Positions 7,190-16,764 are shown, numbered from the stretch's first letter. The stretch: DNA of 64,000 nt from an uncultured Bacilli bacterium (GCA_934098705.1 CAKOPC010000003.1:62001-126000); one strand, 5' to 3'. Program-made: numbers and translations. Notes: a model not told the origin generated them from the sequence alone.

Positions 7190-8299
7190 TTATTTTGTTA
7201 TATTTTTTTCTCTTACTAATTTTTCAAGTTTTTCATTTTCTTTACAAAATATTTCTACAAATAATTCACTATTTTTTATATCAATTCCTAAAGCATTATA
7301 AAACTTTGGTACATTATCAAGATTTTTATCCAAGACTTTTGTAAATAATTTGTTATCACCATCATTAAATACTTTCATACTGGAACAAAATGAAAATAAG
7401 TAACCAATATTTTCTTCAACAGTATAACAATCAAACATATACATAAGTCTTTCAAGATAATTTTTAAAGCTTGATGGTTTTATTTTATAATTTTCATAAA
7501 GCATTTCTCTTACACTATCTTTATTTATATTATCAAGATTTGCTATATCATTTAATATTGCTAAACTTGATATTGTTTGTCTATAAGCCATCATATAGTT
7601 ATAATAAGATATTAAATATTTGTTATCATGAGTTTTATCATACAAATATTTATCAGTAAATATTTGCATATAGAGTGAATAAAACTCTGCTACTTGTTTC
7701 ATATTATAAAATATATTATATCCATTTGTTATATTAGAAACTGAGTGCCCTAATTCATGATTTAATATTGAAAACATACTATTTTGATTATTAGAGCTTG
7801 CATAAACATAACCTTTTTTGTTATAAATATCAATATTGCAATATGATATTTCAAGATTTTGTCTATCAACATTTACTAAATTATTTTTGTATATATAATC
7901 CAAATATTTTATTAAATCTTTATCAAGGTTTTCAGCAACTTCTAAACTTGTTTCATATAAAACATCATCACTTGGTATAGTTTCATTAAATGATTTAGTA
8001 CAAGAATTTATAAAGCTATCATTTAGAGCTTCTGTCATATTAAGTAACATTTCTTTTTCATATGATGGCATATTATTTAAAATTTTCTTATATGAAAATG
8101 ACAAATTCTTTAGTCTTTTTATTAAACTTTTTCTAATAAATGGTTCTTCTTCCAAAAAAATGTTATCATCATTTAAAACAGAATTATAAAAATCTATACA
8201 ATCTAATATATTCTCATCACAATATCTATTTTTATCAATATAATTTTGTAAGACTTTTAAGTTTTCTAATGTCTTTTCTTTACTCCACTTTAAAATCAT
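7190..8299 (-). CDS. M3-like zinc peptidase paralogue 1
   Basis: About 369 residues, soluble. HELGH at about residue 181 is followed by an acidic helix (QVAEFYSLYMQIFTDKYL) about 25 residues on. This resembles the HExGH helix and downstream E-helix of M3 peptidases such as oligoendopeptidase F, but the protein is much shorter than the ~600 residues usual there. It is clearly paralogous to the gene just upstream (8365-9495): both have HELGH, LYMQ.(Y/F)TDKYLY and NRYLISYYN or NKYLISYYN. The ATG at 8311 sits on the AAGGATG ribosome site. The ATG at 8299 is well spaced and makes the N-termini of the paralogues align. The substrate is unknown. Confidence 0.65.
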   Translation of the reverse strand: MILKWSKEKTLENLKVLQNYIDKNRYCDENILDCIDFYNSVLNDDNIFLEEEPFIRKSLIKRLKNLSFSYKKILNNMPSYEKEMLLNMTEALNDSFINSCTKSFNETIPSDDVLYETSLEVAENLDKDLIKYLDYIYKNNLVNVDRQNLEISYCNIDIYNKKGYVYASSNNQNSMFSILNHELGHSVSNITNGYNIFYNMKQVAEFYSLYMQIFTDKYLYDKTHDNKYLISYYNYMMAYRQTISSLAILNDIANLDNINKDSVREMLYENYKIKPSSFKNYLERLMYMFDCYTVEENIGYLFSFCSSMKVFNDGDNKLFTKVLDKNLDNVPKFYNALGIDIKNSELFVEIFCKENEKLEKLVREKNITK

Positions 8300-8364
8300 A
8301 TAATTCAACATCCTTTTTTCAAGTTACATATTATAACATATTTTAGAGATTTTGTCTATTTTTG

Positions 8365-9495
8365 TCATTTTATATGGTTTTTATAACTTTTTCTTAGTGC
8401 TTTATTTAAGGTAACTGAAGTTTCATTAAACGAATTTGTAAACTGTAATTCATCATTTTTATTAAAACAAATCGTATCTAAAAACTCTTTATCAGTTGAG
8501 GGTAATGTAAAGACTGAATCTATAAAACATCTTCTTACTTTTTCTTTATCATCTTGATTCATTAAATTTATAACATGACACATATTTAATAAATATATAA
8601 GGCTTGATGCTACATCTTGATCTAATATTTCTGCTAAAATTTTTAAATTATCTATTTCCATATCACAATTATTTTGAAGGCTATTCAAAACTTTATTTTT
8701 AGTTAACTTGCCATTTATTTTAGTAAGATTATCTATTATAGAAAATTTTACAAGCATCTCTTTATAATAATTAATACAGTTATAATAAGATATTAAATAT
8801 CTATTATCATTTGTTTTACTATATAAATATTTATCTGTATAAAGTTGCATGTATAAAGATGTAAATTCTCTATATTTTAAATATTTATTATACATAAAAT
8901 CTCCATTACCTAAAACAGACATAGTTAAATGCCCAAGTTCATGACATAGTACTGATTCTTTACTATTATAATAATCATTAAAACAGGTTAATTTTACAAA
9001 ACCTAAATTATTATATATATCATTATAACAACAAGATACAGATTCCTTATCCTCTGTTACCTGTATTAGATTATTTTGATAGGCATAAGTTATTACTTTA
9101 TCAAGATACGGACTTATACTTTGAAATACAGTAGTTGATGTATTATATAACTGTTTATTTGATATATTTTTTTTATTTAATTTTATATTATCATAATCTT
9201 GAAATATATTTTTTAAAAATCTTATAGCATAAACAAGATTATATTCTTCTTCTTTAGTAAGATATTTACTTATAAAATACATATATTCTTCTTTATAACT
9301 TTTTAATATTTCAAGACACATAGAATCTGTTAAATAATCATTTTTTAAAAATTCTTCTTCATCATAGTTTTTCTTTAACCCTAAAATATTATTATAAGCA
9401 TCAAGTATTTCTTTATCATATATTTCAAGATGGCTTTTTTGCATGATTTTATCTTTACATTCTTTTATTCTTTCTAAATCCCAGTTTAATTTCAT
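8365..9495 (-). CDS. M3-like zinc peptidase paralogue 2
   Basis: 376 residues, no signal peptide. CHELGHL at about residue 184 and KYREFTSLYMQLYTDKYLY downstream match its neighbour at 7190-8299, so the pair arose by tandem duplication. The catalytic HExxH and the putative Glu ligand are both kept, so both copies could be active. The start ATG follows AAAGGAA. The two genes are separated by about 65 bases and lie on the same strand, so they may form one transcript. A function in cytosolic peptide turnover is the simplest guess from the M3 resemblance; the identity of the substrate cannot be read from sequence. Confidence 0.65.
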   Translation of the reverse strand: MKLNWDLERIKECKDKIMQKSHLEIYDKEILDAYNNILGLKKNYDEEEFLKNDYLTDSMCLEILKSYKEEYMYFISKYLTKEEEYNLVYAIRFLKNIFQDYDNIKLNKKNISNKQLYNTSTTVFQSISPYLDKVITYAYQNNLIQVTEDKESVSCCYNDIYNNLGFVKLTCFNDYYNSKESVLCHELGHLTMSVLGNGDFMYNKYLKYREFTSLYMQLYTDKYLYSKTNDNRYLISYYNCINYYKEMLVKFSIIDNLTKINGKLTKNKVLNSLQNNCDMEIDNLKILAEILDQDVASSLIYLLNMCHVINLMNQDDKEKVRRCFIDSVFTLPSTDKEFLDTICFNKNDELQFTNSFNETSVTLNKALRKSYKNHIK

Positions 9496-9551
9496 AAAAA
9501 GATTCCTTTCTTTAAGTTATTATAATAATACAAGATTTATAAAAGAACAAG

Positions 9552-9579
9552 AAAAAAGGTACATTAATTGCACCTTTTT
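9552..9579 (-). terminator. Terminator after the 9.6-kb gene
   Basis: AAAAAGGT.CA and its inverted copy (with one G-T pair) flank a 5-base loop, with T runs on the minus strand, a few bases past the stop at 9587. Confidence 0.55.
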
Positions 9580-9586
9580 AATATAT

Positions 9587-10249
9587 TTAGACACATTGTT
9601 CTTCTGCGACAAGTTTTAAAGTTCCATTTGTAATAGAATAATTAATACAACCATAATTATCTAAATCATCATAGTTTTTAGCAAGACCTAAGTCTTGTAC
9701 TTCCATAAGACGGGCTACTTCACTATATTTTTCTATTATTTTATCTGTTTTTATGTTGTAAAAGTAGATATATTTATAAAGTCCATTACCTGATGCTGGC
9801 TGTCCTTTTCCACCTTCAGGTAAAACAGTATATATGTAAAGTGCTACAACATCATTTTTAATTAAGTATTCATATGTTGTTGTTAAACCTTTATTAAAGC
9901 ATGATGTCACTTCTACATTACATAATGTAGCTCTAGTTGCTCTTACTAATACTTCATCTAATATTTTTTTATTAAGTATTTGTGATGTTTCTCCACCATT
10001 TACTATCTTTGGTAATTTTACTTTAAATACTGCATCATTATTTTTGTATTCATATTCTGTTGCTGTTTCTACCTTTACTTCTTTATTTACAACAGTTGTA
10101 TTATTACCTGTATTATCTGGTTTTTGATTATTATCTTTAGTTACAACCTTATCATAAATGATATAAGCTAAACTTCCCATAGATATAATTAGTAATATTA
10201 CAACTAATACTGTTGTAAAAGCTTGTCCCTTATTATTTAATTTTTTCAT
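9587..10249 (-). CDS. Secreted membrane-anchored protein, paralogue A
   Basis: 220 residues with an N-terminal membrane anchor (about residues 9-32) after MKKLNNKGQAF. The KGQAF context is slightly reminiscent of a prepilin leader, but that is weak. The remainder lies outside the membrane and has cysteines in CNVEVTSC and a final EEQCV. The C-terminal third matches the upstream gene (10270-10953): Y.Y.IK.DK, ARLMEVQDLGLAKNYDDL, a GC, and a terminal Q-C. The two genes are 20 bases apart and form an operon. The family is not recognised. The conserved cysteines suggest disulfides. The start ATG follows GGAGG. Confidence 0.6.
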   Translation of the reverse strand: MKKLNNKGQAFTTVLVVILLIISMGSLAYIIYDKVVTKDNNQKPDNTGNNTTVVNKEVKVETATEYEYKNNDAVFKVKLPKIVNGGETSQILNKKILDEVLVRATRATLCNVEVTSCFNKGLTTTYEYLIKNDVVALYIYTVLPEGGKGQPASGNGLYKYIYFYNIKTDKIIEKYSEVARLMEVQDLGLAKNYDDLDNYGCINYSITNGTLKLVAEEQCV

Positions 10250-10269
10250 TTTTATTCCTCCTTATTTTT

Positions 10270-10953
10270 TTAGGCACATTGGTCTCTATAATTACTTATT
10301 GTAACTTTATTATGATTTGTAATTGTTAAAGTGCTACAACCTTTATTTAAATCTTCATAGCTTTTAGCTCCACCTAAATCTGTTACACCCATAAGACGCA
10401 TAGCATCACCCATTTTAAGTGTTTTATCATTTTTAATATCGTAAAACAAATATACAGGTGTTTCTATTTGTTCATTTTGTAAGTGATACTTAATAATAAC
10501 TGTAACAATACCATTAACAACTGCATATTCACTTGTAATATTGTATTCGCAATCATTACATTCTTCTTTTCCACCATTTCTTTGACATTCAGTTTTTATT
10601 GAAAGTAAATTGCCACGTCGTAATACCATAGTATAGTCCATAATTTTATGATTAAAGTTTTTGGCTTCATTTTGTGAACTTAAAACACCATTTAAACTTA
10701 AAACATCACTTTTTACTTTACAAGACATTAAACTAGCATTAAATACTTCAAAATTGTGTGTTTTTGTGCTTATATACCTAAGTATTTCGCTATCTGTCAT
10801 ATTTTTAACTTCCTTATTTTCTTCTTTTGTTGGAGTATCATATTCACATTTATTACCTACTGTAAAATACTTATATCCAAAAAATAATGTAAGTCCTCCA
10901 AGTGATATTATAAGTAGTGCTATAAAAATTATAAGTAATGTGTTTTTTTTCAT
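10270..10953 (-). CDS. Secreted membrane-anchored protein, paralogue B
   Basis: About 227 residues with an N-terminal hydrophobic anchor (MKKNTLLIIFIALLIIS) and an extracellular domain with several cysteines, including ECND-C and the C-terminal DQCA. It shares with its downstream neighbour the block YLFYDIKNDK, AMRLMGVTDLGGAKSYEDLN.GC and the terminal QC, so they are paralogues. An in-frame ATG at 10962 overlaps the GGAG site; ATG at 10953 has proper spacing and is chosen. No enzyme motif is visible. Both copies are probably envelope proteins whose function I cannot assign. Confidence 0.6.
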   Translation of the reverse strand: MKKNTLLIIFIALLIISLGGLTLFFGYKYFTVGNKCEYDTPTKEENKEVKNMTDSEILRYISTKTHNFEVFNASLMSCKVKSDVLSLNGVLSSQNEAKNFNHKIMDYTMVLRRGNLLSIKTECQRNGGKEECNDCEYNITSEYAVVNGIVTVIIKYHLQNEQIETPVYLFYDIKNDKTLKMGDAMRLMGVTDLGGAKSYEDLNKGCSTLTITNHNKVTISNYRDQCA

Positions 10954-10993
10954 TAAAAACATCTCCTTTCCTAATTTAATTATATATTAAAAT

Positions 10994-11142
10994 TTATATT
11001 TCATAAATAAGCACATTAACTTTAAATTTAAAAGTGTAAACTTTTGACTCCATAATGTGTAAACCATCATCATCTGTTACGCTTGGTGTTATTTCAAAGT
11101 CGTTATCCACCCAGTATCTTAATCTATAATTAATTATATTAA
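10994..11142 (-). pseudogene. Possible gene remnant
   Basis: On the minus strand about 48 codons stay open to TAA at 10994-10996, with coding-like composition (NYRLRYWVDNDFEITPS then VTDDDGLHIMESKVYTFKFK). There is no usable start codon or ribosome site upstream and the frame is closed before about 11142. It looks like the tail of a decayed gene. It could also be chance, as the frame is short. Confidence 0.3.
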
Positions 11143-11168
11143 AATGATAACATGTTTATTGCGTTTTA

Positions 11169-11729
11169 TTAATCTTCCTTGTTTTTCAAGTAATCAGCTA
11201 ATTCTGTATAAGCATCGGTATTCCAAACATGGCATCTTTCTTCATCTGGATAATTTCCCATTGTTTTATCATAACCATCTGGTATGAAAATAAAATCCCA
11301 ACTCCAACCATACGTACCAGATTTTTCTTTTGCTATTTTTCCCTTAGTAATAGACCTAAATACAATAGGATCTTTTCCGTATTCACAATATGCAAATGCT
11401 TCCATAAAACAAGCATTTCTATTATCAACTCCCTCAAGAAGTTTTAGTAGTCCGTCTTCGCCAAGTCTTTCATCCACATAATGTGTATATGGTCCTGGAA
11501 AGCCACCTAATGCTTCTACATATAATCCTGTATCGTTTTTTAATACCGCACATTTTAATTTATCGCTTGCTTCTTTAGCAGAATGCATTGCAACTTCTTC
11601 CACAGTATCAGCTTGAATCTCTGTTGTTTCCATTTTTACATTGTCAACTTCAATTCCTAGTGGTTCTAATATGTTTTTGGCACTCATTATTTTGGACCAA
11701 TTTCCAGTCACATAAGTTATTTTTTTCAT
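11169..11729 (-). CDS. rdgB: Non-canonical purine NTP pyrophosphatase (HAM1/RdgB family)
   Basis: This enzyme hydrolyses ITP, dITP and XTP to monophosphates, keeping deaminated purines out of nucleic acids. The 186-residue product has the N-terminal substrate loop TGNWSK, the catalytic DTGLYVEALGGFPGPYT segment and the C-terminal MGNYPDEERCHVW region where the base is recognised. The pattern (E-I-Q after the first strand, GFPGPYT) is closer to the archaeal/eukaryotic ITPase branch than to E. coli RdgB; that is a judgement by eye. AGGAGG lies 12 bases before the ATG. It stands alone between a decayed gene remnant and an intergenic gap. Confidence 0.9.
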   Translation of the reverse strand: MKKITYVTGNWSKIMSAKNILEPLGIEVDNVKMETTEIQADTVEEVAMHSAKEASDKLKCAVLKNDTGLYVEALGGFPGPYTHYVDERLGEDGLLKLLEGVDNRNACFMEAFAYCEYGKDPIVFRSITKGKIAKEKSGTYGWSWDFIFIPDGYDKTMGNYPDEERCHVWNTDAYTELADYLKNKED

Positions 11730-12010
11730 AAATATATATATCCTCCTTATTTAATTATATCATATATTTTAAATTAAAAAAAAGAGTTATAATTTTTCCA
11801 TATTAAAAAAAGTCGAACTATATATAAAAATTATCGAGCTTAATTGTATCTTAATAACTATAGTTTTCAAGTTATATTATGATAAATTAAATAAAATTAG
11901 TTTTACATTTTTTCTATGATTTTTTCCTCATAATACTTTCTTATTACCAATACGCATAATTTAAATGTGATCTCTGTAAATCAGATTTGAAATTTACCAC
12001 TATTTAAAAA
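11730..12010. other. Intergenic gap with no recognised feature
   Basis: An AT-rich stretch upstream of the RdgB-like gene. Only very short open frames (under 15 codons) are seen and no tRNA or strong hairpin. The promoter of the gene at 11169 probably lies near 11760-11830. Confidence 0.5.
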
Positions 12011-12047
12011 TAAAAAGCATGACCCTTAATATTTAAAGAATCATACT
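12011..12047 (-). terminator. Terminator after the collagen-like gene
   Basis: A long stem, AGCATGACCCTTAA on the left against TTTAAAGAATCATACT on the right (12016-12047, with G-T pairs), ends in TTTTTATTTTT on the minus strand. Confidence 0.6.
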
Positions 12048-12070
12048 TTATTAATTAATATTTAAATGTT

Positions 12071-12803
<733 letters not shown>

Positions 12804-12854
12804 TAATAATATATGAATAATATATTTTATCGCAAATTATATACTACCTAAATT

Positions 12855-13193
12855 TTATAAATTTACTAAATCAAATACTTTACTTTCATTATTTATTTGA
12901 TATAGATTATTAGCAATACATTTTCTATCATTTAAAAATAATTTATTTATTCCTACAATTATAAATTTTCCTTTATTTTGATTTACTTCAATATAGTTCT
13001 TAATTATAACATCAACTCCATACTTATCAACATATGTTACATCATCTAAATTAAGTAATATATATTTTACTCCATTTTCTGTTACCATGTTATATAGTTT
13101 ATTATTTAACATAATAGATGTATCTCCATTTAATATTCCTTTTAATCTTACAAATAGTATTCCTTTTATAAAATTCATATTTATTGTTAACAT
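12855..13193 (-). CDS. STAS-domain protein, anti-sigma-factor-antagonist-like
   Basis: About 112 residues with the STAS pattern: beta strand ILFVRLKGILNGD, helix, then YILLNLDDVTYVDKYGVDVIIK and a final FIIVGINK strand. STAS antagonists such as SpoIIAA bind anti-sigma kinases and are switched by phosphorylation of a Ser or Thr in the DS-G loop. Here that position reads DKYG, so the usual phospho-acceptor is missing and the protein may be constitutively active or structural. An in-frame ATG at 13211 overlaps AAGGATG; ATG at 13193 is preferred. It precedes the collagen-like gene on the same strand. Confidence 0.7.
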   Translation of the reverse strand: MLTINMNFIKGILFVRLKGILNGDTSIMLNNKLYNMVTENGVKYILLNLDDVTYVDKYGVDVIIKNYIEVNQNKGKFIIVGINKLFLNDRKCIANNLYQINNESKVFDLVNL

Positions 13194-13262
13194 ATTATAA
13201 AAATCCCACATCCTTATAAGTAAATTATAAAATATCTATTTGTCGAATTTTTTCGTTTTTTA

Positions 13263-13850
13263 TTAGGCATAATTTTTTTTACGTAAATTACCTGTAAGTA
13301 TTATTTTTATTAATAAGCTGTTAAGTATTATAACAACAAGACCATATATTTCTTTTGCTATACCAAAGTAGTATACTCCCACTAATATTATTATTAAATT
13401 CATTATAAAGGTTGTTATAAATATTTTTATATTTAAGTATTTTTTTAGTATAATAGGTAATACACTAACCCCTCCAGTTGAAAAACCAAGTTTATATATA
13501 AATCCACAAGTAATACCACAGATTATACCTGATAGTAAAACATATATTAGTTTATAGTCATAATTTAAATCAAAATTTATAAAACTTGTTATTTTAACAA
13601 ATAAGGGATATATAAATGATGATATTATTATACTTAGAGTTACTTTTTTTTCTAAAAGTGTTAGACTAAGTAAAAACATTATTATATTTATAATAAGGAT
13701 AATAAGTGATGTATCTTGTTTGGTAATTTGAGATATTATAATTGATAATCCTTGCGTTCCCCCTACTACTAAATGTAATGACTTTAATATTATATTAAAG
13801 TTTAGGGCTGCTACAAAAAGATTTAGTAATAATAAAAAGTATTTTTTCAT
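13263..13850 (-). CDS. YitT-family membrane protein
   Basis: 195 residues with about five or six membrane segments. The family signatures VVGGTQGLSIIIS and LGFSTGGVSVLPIIL are both present. YitT-family proteins (DUF161) are integral membrane proteins of uncertain role. Many members also have a C-terminal cytosolic DUF2179 domain, which is absent here; the protein stops after a basic RKKNYA tail. The ATG follows a strong AGGAGG. The gene stands alone, with about 50-90 bases on each side. Confidence 0.8.
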   Translation of the reverse strand: MKKYFLLLLNLFVAALNFNIILKSLHLVVGGTQGLSIIISQITKQDTSLIILIINIIMFLLSLTLLEKKVTLSIIISSFIYPLFVKITSFINFDLNYDYKLIYVLLSGIICGITCGFIYKLGFSTGGVSVLPIILKKYLNIKIFITTFIMNLIIILVGVYYFGIAKEIYGLVVIILNSLLIKIILTGNLRKKNYA

Positions 13851-13943
13851 ATTTTCCTCCTTTTTATTATATACAAAAAAAGAAATATTATTTGGGATTT
13901 TATCTTTAATAATATTCCTTTTATATTTTTATACACTTATAGT

Positions 13944-14759
13944 TTAAAGATGTTGTTTTATAGTTTTACTTTGTTTATAGTTCTCTATCTTTTCTATTAC
14001 TTTACTGTAGTCTATTTGATTATATTTCATAGTCTTTTTTAGAGGTCCTAAAAGTCCTGGAAAATTATATTTATAATATTTTTCTCTAAATTCTTTTTCC
14101 ATATCATATCTTACTTCTTCATAAAGGGTTATAGCATCACTAGATACTGTATCAAGTATTTCTTTTCTTTCTTCATAACTTTTACTAAATGATAATTTAT
14201 CAAGTACTTCTTTTCCAAGTATTTCTTGTAATCTTAAAGCTATATCAACTTCTTTAGGATAGCCACATCCATTAGTTAATAGGTCATATTTTAGGGCGAC
14301 TTCTCTTGTTTTTAATTCATTTATTCCTTCTTCTAAGGCACTACCTCCATTTGAAGAACAAAAATGCATAACTTCATGTAGTAAGATTTCTTTGTAATAA
14401 TCTTCGTAATCCATACCTTTTATAAAACAATGTTTTATAAAAGTGTTAAAGGTATTGTTATTTTTTATTAATGTTTCTTTAGTATAACATACATGATTTT
14501 TATTTGAACCATAGTAAGGTAGTTTTTTCATGGCTTCAAATATTTTACAAGCACTAATTGGAAAATAGAAATCATAATCTCTAACATATAAAGTTATGGT
14601 ATTAGTTTCACATATAAAAATATGTTGTTTTAAGTCAATACTTGTTACTATTTCCTTTACTTTATTTGGTATTATATCTTTGTATTCGGTTGTTATTATT
14701 TCTACATATTTTTTTATTTCTTTTTCTAAATCTTGTTTTACAATTTCTATATCTTTCAT
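13944..14759 (-). CDS. Putative soluble zinc peptidase (HEVMH / EEGINE)
   Basis: 271 residues, no signal peptide. LLHEVMHFCSSNGGSALEEGINELKTR at about residues 126-152 holds HExxH, and a Glu-rich EEGINE 10 residues after the motif that could supply the third zinc ligand. This gluzincin-like spacing occurs in several bacterial peptidase families; I cannot name this one. It does not look homologous to the tandem HELGH pair. The ATG follows GGAAG. The gene lies 14 bases after a small helix-turn-helix gene, so the two are co-transcribed. Confidence 0.6.
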   Translation of the reverse strand: MKDIEIVKQDLEKEIKKYVEIITTEYKDIIPNKVKEIVTSIDLKQHIFICETNTITLYVRDYDFYFPISACKIFEAMKKLPYYGSNKNHVCYTKETLIKNNNTFNTFIKHCFIKGMDYEDYYKEILLHEVMHFCSSNGGSALEEGINELKTREVALKYDLLTNGCGYPKEVDIALRLQEILGKEVLDKLSFSKSYEERKEILDTVSSDAITLYEEVRYDMEKEFREKYYKYNFPGLLGPLKKTMKYNQIDYSKVIEKIENYKQSKTIKQHL

Positions 14760-14773
14760 TTACATCTTCCTTT

Positions 14774-15022
14774 TTATTTATTTTCCATTTTCTTTTTATA
14801 ATATCTTACAGTTGATGGCAAAATATTAAAGTATCTAGCTGCCGGCTTTACTCCTATTTTATTTGATAGGTATACGATATTTTCTGGTGTCTTTTCTAAT
14901 ATTTCTTCCTCTTCTTTTTTTGGTTTTCCTTCTACTTCTTTTATTAATTCTATTCTATATTTTTTCCAAAAGTCATAATTTTGGTTTAAATAATCATCAC
15001 TTGCAAGTTTTTGTATTTTCAT
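14774..15022 (-). CDS. Small helix-turn-helix protein
   Basis: 82 residues. The C-terminal half (IVYLSNKIGVKPAARYFNI then LPSTVRYYKKKM) fits a helix-turn-helix of the homeodomain-like/resolvase type. The N-terminal half is acidic and lysine-rich. The strong GGAGAATTAA ATG start and the 14-base gap to the HEVMH gene point to an operon. A DNA-binding regulator of that gene is a reasonable guess, not shown. Confidence 0.55.
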   Translation of the reverse strand: MKIQKLASDDYLNQNYDFWKKYRIELIKEVEGKPKKEEEEILEKTPENIVYLSNKIGVKPAARYFNILPSTVRYYKKKMENK

Positions 15023-15231
15023 TTAATTCTCCTTTTATGTTAAATTTTTCTACTATACTTTTATTATATATATTAACATTAATTTAATATATTAGTAAAG
15101 GAATTAATTAAAAAAGAAAGAATTTTGTGTATTTAGATGATTTTTTATTTATTTTATATTAGTATAGCAAAAGATAATTTTTGATTATAACATTTTTATT
15201 CATTTTTAGTTAGTATTATTTCAGTTAGTTA

Positions 15232-16245
15232 TTATATTTGTTTTGTATATTTACATCGTGGAAAGTTAGAACAGCCAATAAAATTTCCATATTTTCCTTG
15301 TCTTTTAATGAGTGCCCCTCCACATTTAGGACATATCATACTTGTTTTATCATCATCTGTTTTATCACTTTTTCCCTTATTACACCTATCACATAATGTT
15401 TGTAAGTTATTCATTACTGTCTTACCACCTTTAGATACTGGTATAATATGATCCACTTCAAGTTTGGCTCCATCTTTGTTAGTTGCTCCACATATTTGAC
15501 ATGTAAAGTTATCTCTTTTTAATACATTGTACCTAATATCATCATTCATTATTTTTCTTTCTTGTTTTTTGGTTTCCTCATATTTTTTACCATTTTGCCA
15601 TTCATTATAATATTTTATTAAATCTTCAGTTAAAATAGTTCCTTCCCTTTGCTCAAATACTCTTCCCCTATCGCTTTTATAATATGCTTTTAACTTAACA
15701 GTAATTAAAAACTCCTCTTTTTTTATGGTCTTTTTTTCAAAAAGTTTATCTTCGATTTTTTTATATTTATCAATAGAATACTTGCTTTTAATTTCATATT
15801 TATCATCATAAATCTTTAATACTTCTTCTTTATATTTGTTTAGTTTATTAATATTATAAATAGCATTTTCTATATTTGTTCTTAAGGAATCAATATTATT
15901 TTCTATATGATATCTTATTATACTATCCCTGGTTACTCTATCTAGGCTTTTTCTTGAATATTCTCTTTCCACAATAACATAATTTAATTGTGATATTTTT
16001 TTAAAGTCATATGATTCATTAAATTTAATTAGTTTTTCTACTTTAAGACTTGTTTTTAAAATATCTTCTGTTTCTTTTTTCTTTTTTATAAATATTATAG
16101 CTAATACAAACATAATAGGTATTGAAATAATGCTTAAATATTTCATACTTTTTACTAAATTTTTTTCAGGAACTTTGGATATTATAAATAAAAATAAATA
16201 ACATAACGTAATTATTAATACTAACACCTTTTTTTCATGTTTCAT
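15232..16245 (-). CDS. Membrane HNH endonuclease with topoisomerase-type zinc ribbon
   Basis: 337 residues. Two N-terminal membrane segments (about 8-24 and 34-53) precede a long charged region. An HNH domain follows (about 235-292: RDNFTCQICGATNKDGAKLEVDHIIPVSKGG, then NLQTLCDRCN) with the metal-binding His and paired cysteines. The C-terminus is a zinc ribbon of the topoisomerase I type (CPKCGG, then GNFIGCSNFPRCKY). HNH domains cut DNA, and the C-terminal ribbon binds single-stranded DNA in topoisomerases. The membrane anchor is unusual for an HNH enzyme. One possibility is a role in DNA uptake or in defence at the membrane. GGTGAAAAAAT precedes the ATG. Confidence 0.75.
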   Translation of the reverse strand: MKHEKKVLVLIITLCYLFLFIISKVPEKNLVKSMKYLSIISIPIMFVLAIIFIKKKKETEDILKTSLKVEKLIKFNESYDFKKISQLNYVIVEREYSRKSLDRVTRDSIIRYHIENNIDSLRTNIENAIYNINKLNKYKEEVLKIYDDKYEIKSKYSIDKYKKIEDKLFEKKTIKKEEFLITVKLKAYYKSDRGRVFEQREGTILTEDLIKYYNEWQNGKKYEETKKQERKIMNDDIRYNVLKRDNFTCQICGATNKDGAKLEVDHIIPVSKGGKTVMNNLQTLCDRCNKGKSDKTDDDKTSMICPKCGGALIKRQGKYGNFIGCSNFPRCKYTKQI

Positions 16246-16320
16246 ATTTTTTCACCATAATAATTATAGCACGTATAATGCTTAACATAAAGAATTTAAA
16301 TTCAAAAATTTGTAATACAT

Positions 16321-16346
16321 AAAAAAACAACTTGGTGTTTGTTGTT
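16321..16346 (-). terminator. Terminator after tRNA-Thr
   Basis: AACAAC (16326-16331) pairs with GTTGTT (16341-16346), followed on the minus strand by seven T. Confidence 0.55.
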
Positions 16347-16370
16347 TTGCGTTATTTTATTTATTAAAAA

Positions 16371-16446
16371 TGGTGCTGGAAAGAGGAATTGAACCCCCAA
16401 CCTACTGATTACGATTCAGTTGCTCTACCTATTAAGCTATTCCAGC
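16371..16446 (-). tRNA. tRNA-Thr (CGT)
   Basis: 76 bases including an encoded CCA. The acceptor GCTGGAA pairs with TTCCAGC; the anticodon stem ACTGA/TCAGT holds the loop ATCGTAA, giving anticodon CGT, which reads ACG threonine codons. The body closely resembles Bacillus tRNA-Thr. A terminator separates it from the upstream tRNA-Glu. Confidence 0.93.
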
Positions 16447-16468
16447 ACAATAAAATGTTAAAATAAAA

Positions 16469-16486
16469 CCCTTTTTAGAAAAAGGG
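16469..16486 (-). terminator. Terminator between tRNA-Glu and tRNA-Thr
   Basis: CCCTTTTT pairs with AAAAAGGG with a two-base loop. On the minus strand it is followed by TTTTATTTT. It would end the Ile-Asn-Glu transcript; tRNA-Thr may depend on read-through. Confidence 0.65.
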
Positions 16487-16500
16487 CAATATGCTAAATT

Positions 16501-16577
16501 TGGTGACCTGTACGGGATTTGAACCCATGTATGCTGCCGTGAAAGGGCAGTGTGTTTAACCACTTCACCAACAGGCC
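16501..16577 (-). tRNA. tRNA-Glu (TTC)
   Basis: 77 bases with encoded CCA. The acceptor GGCCTGT pairs with ACAGGTC with one G-T. Anticodon loop CTTTCAC in stem CTGCC/GGCAG gives anticodon TTC. Confidence 0.93.
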
Positions 16578-16585
16578 AATTTAAA

Positions 16586-16662
16586 TGGCGCCCCAACTAG
16601 GACTTGAACCTAGGACCCCTTGATTAACAGTCAAGTGCTCTAACCGACTGAGCTATTGAGGC
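16586..16662 (-). tRNA. tRNA-Asn (GTT)
   Basis: 77 bases with encoded CCA. The acceptor GCCTCAA pairs with TTGGGGC. Anticodon loop CTGTTAA in stem CTTGA/TCAAG gives anticodon GTT. Confidence 0.93.
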
Positions 16663-16687
16663 AAATACTACATTCCTTAATATTAAA

Positions 16688-16764
<77 letters not shown>

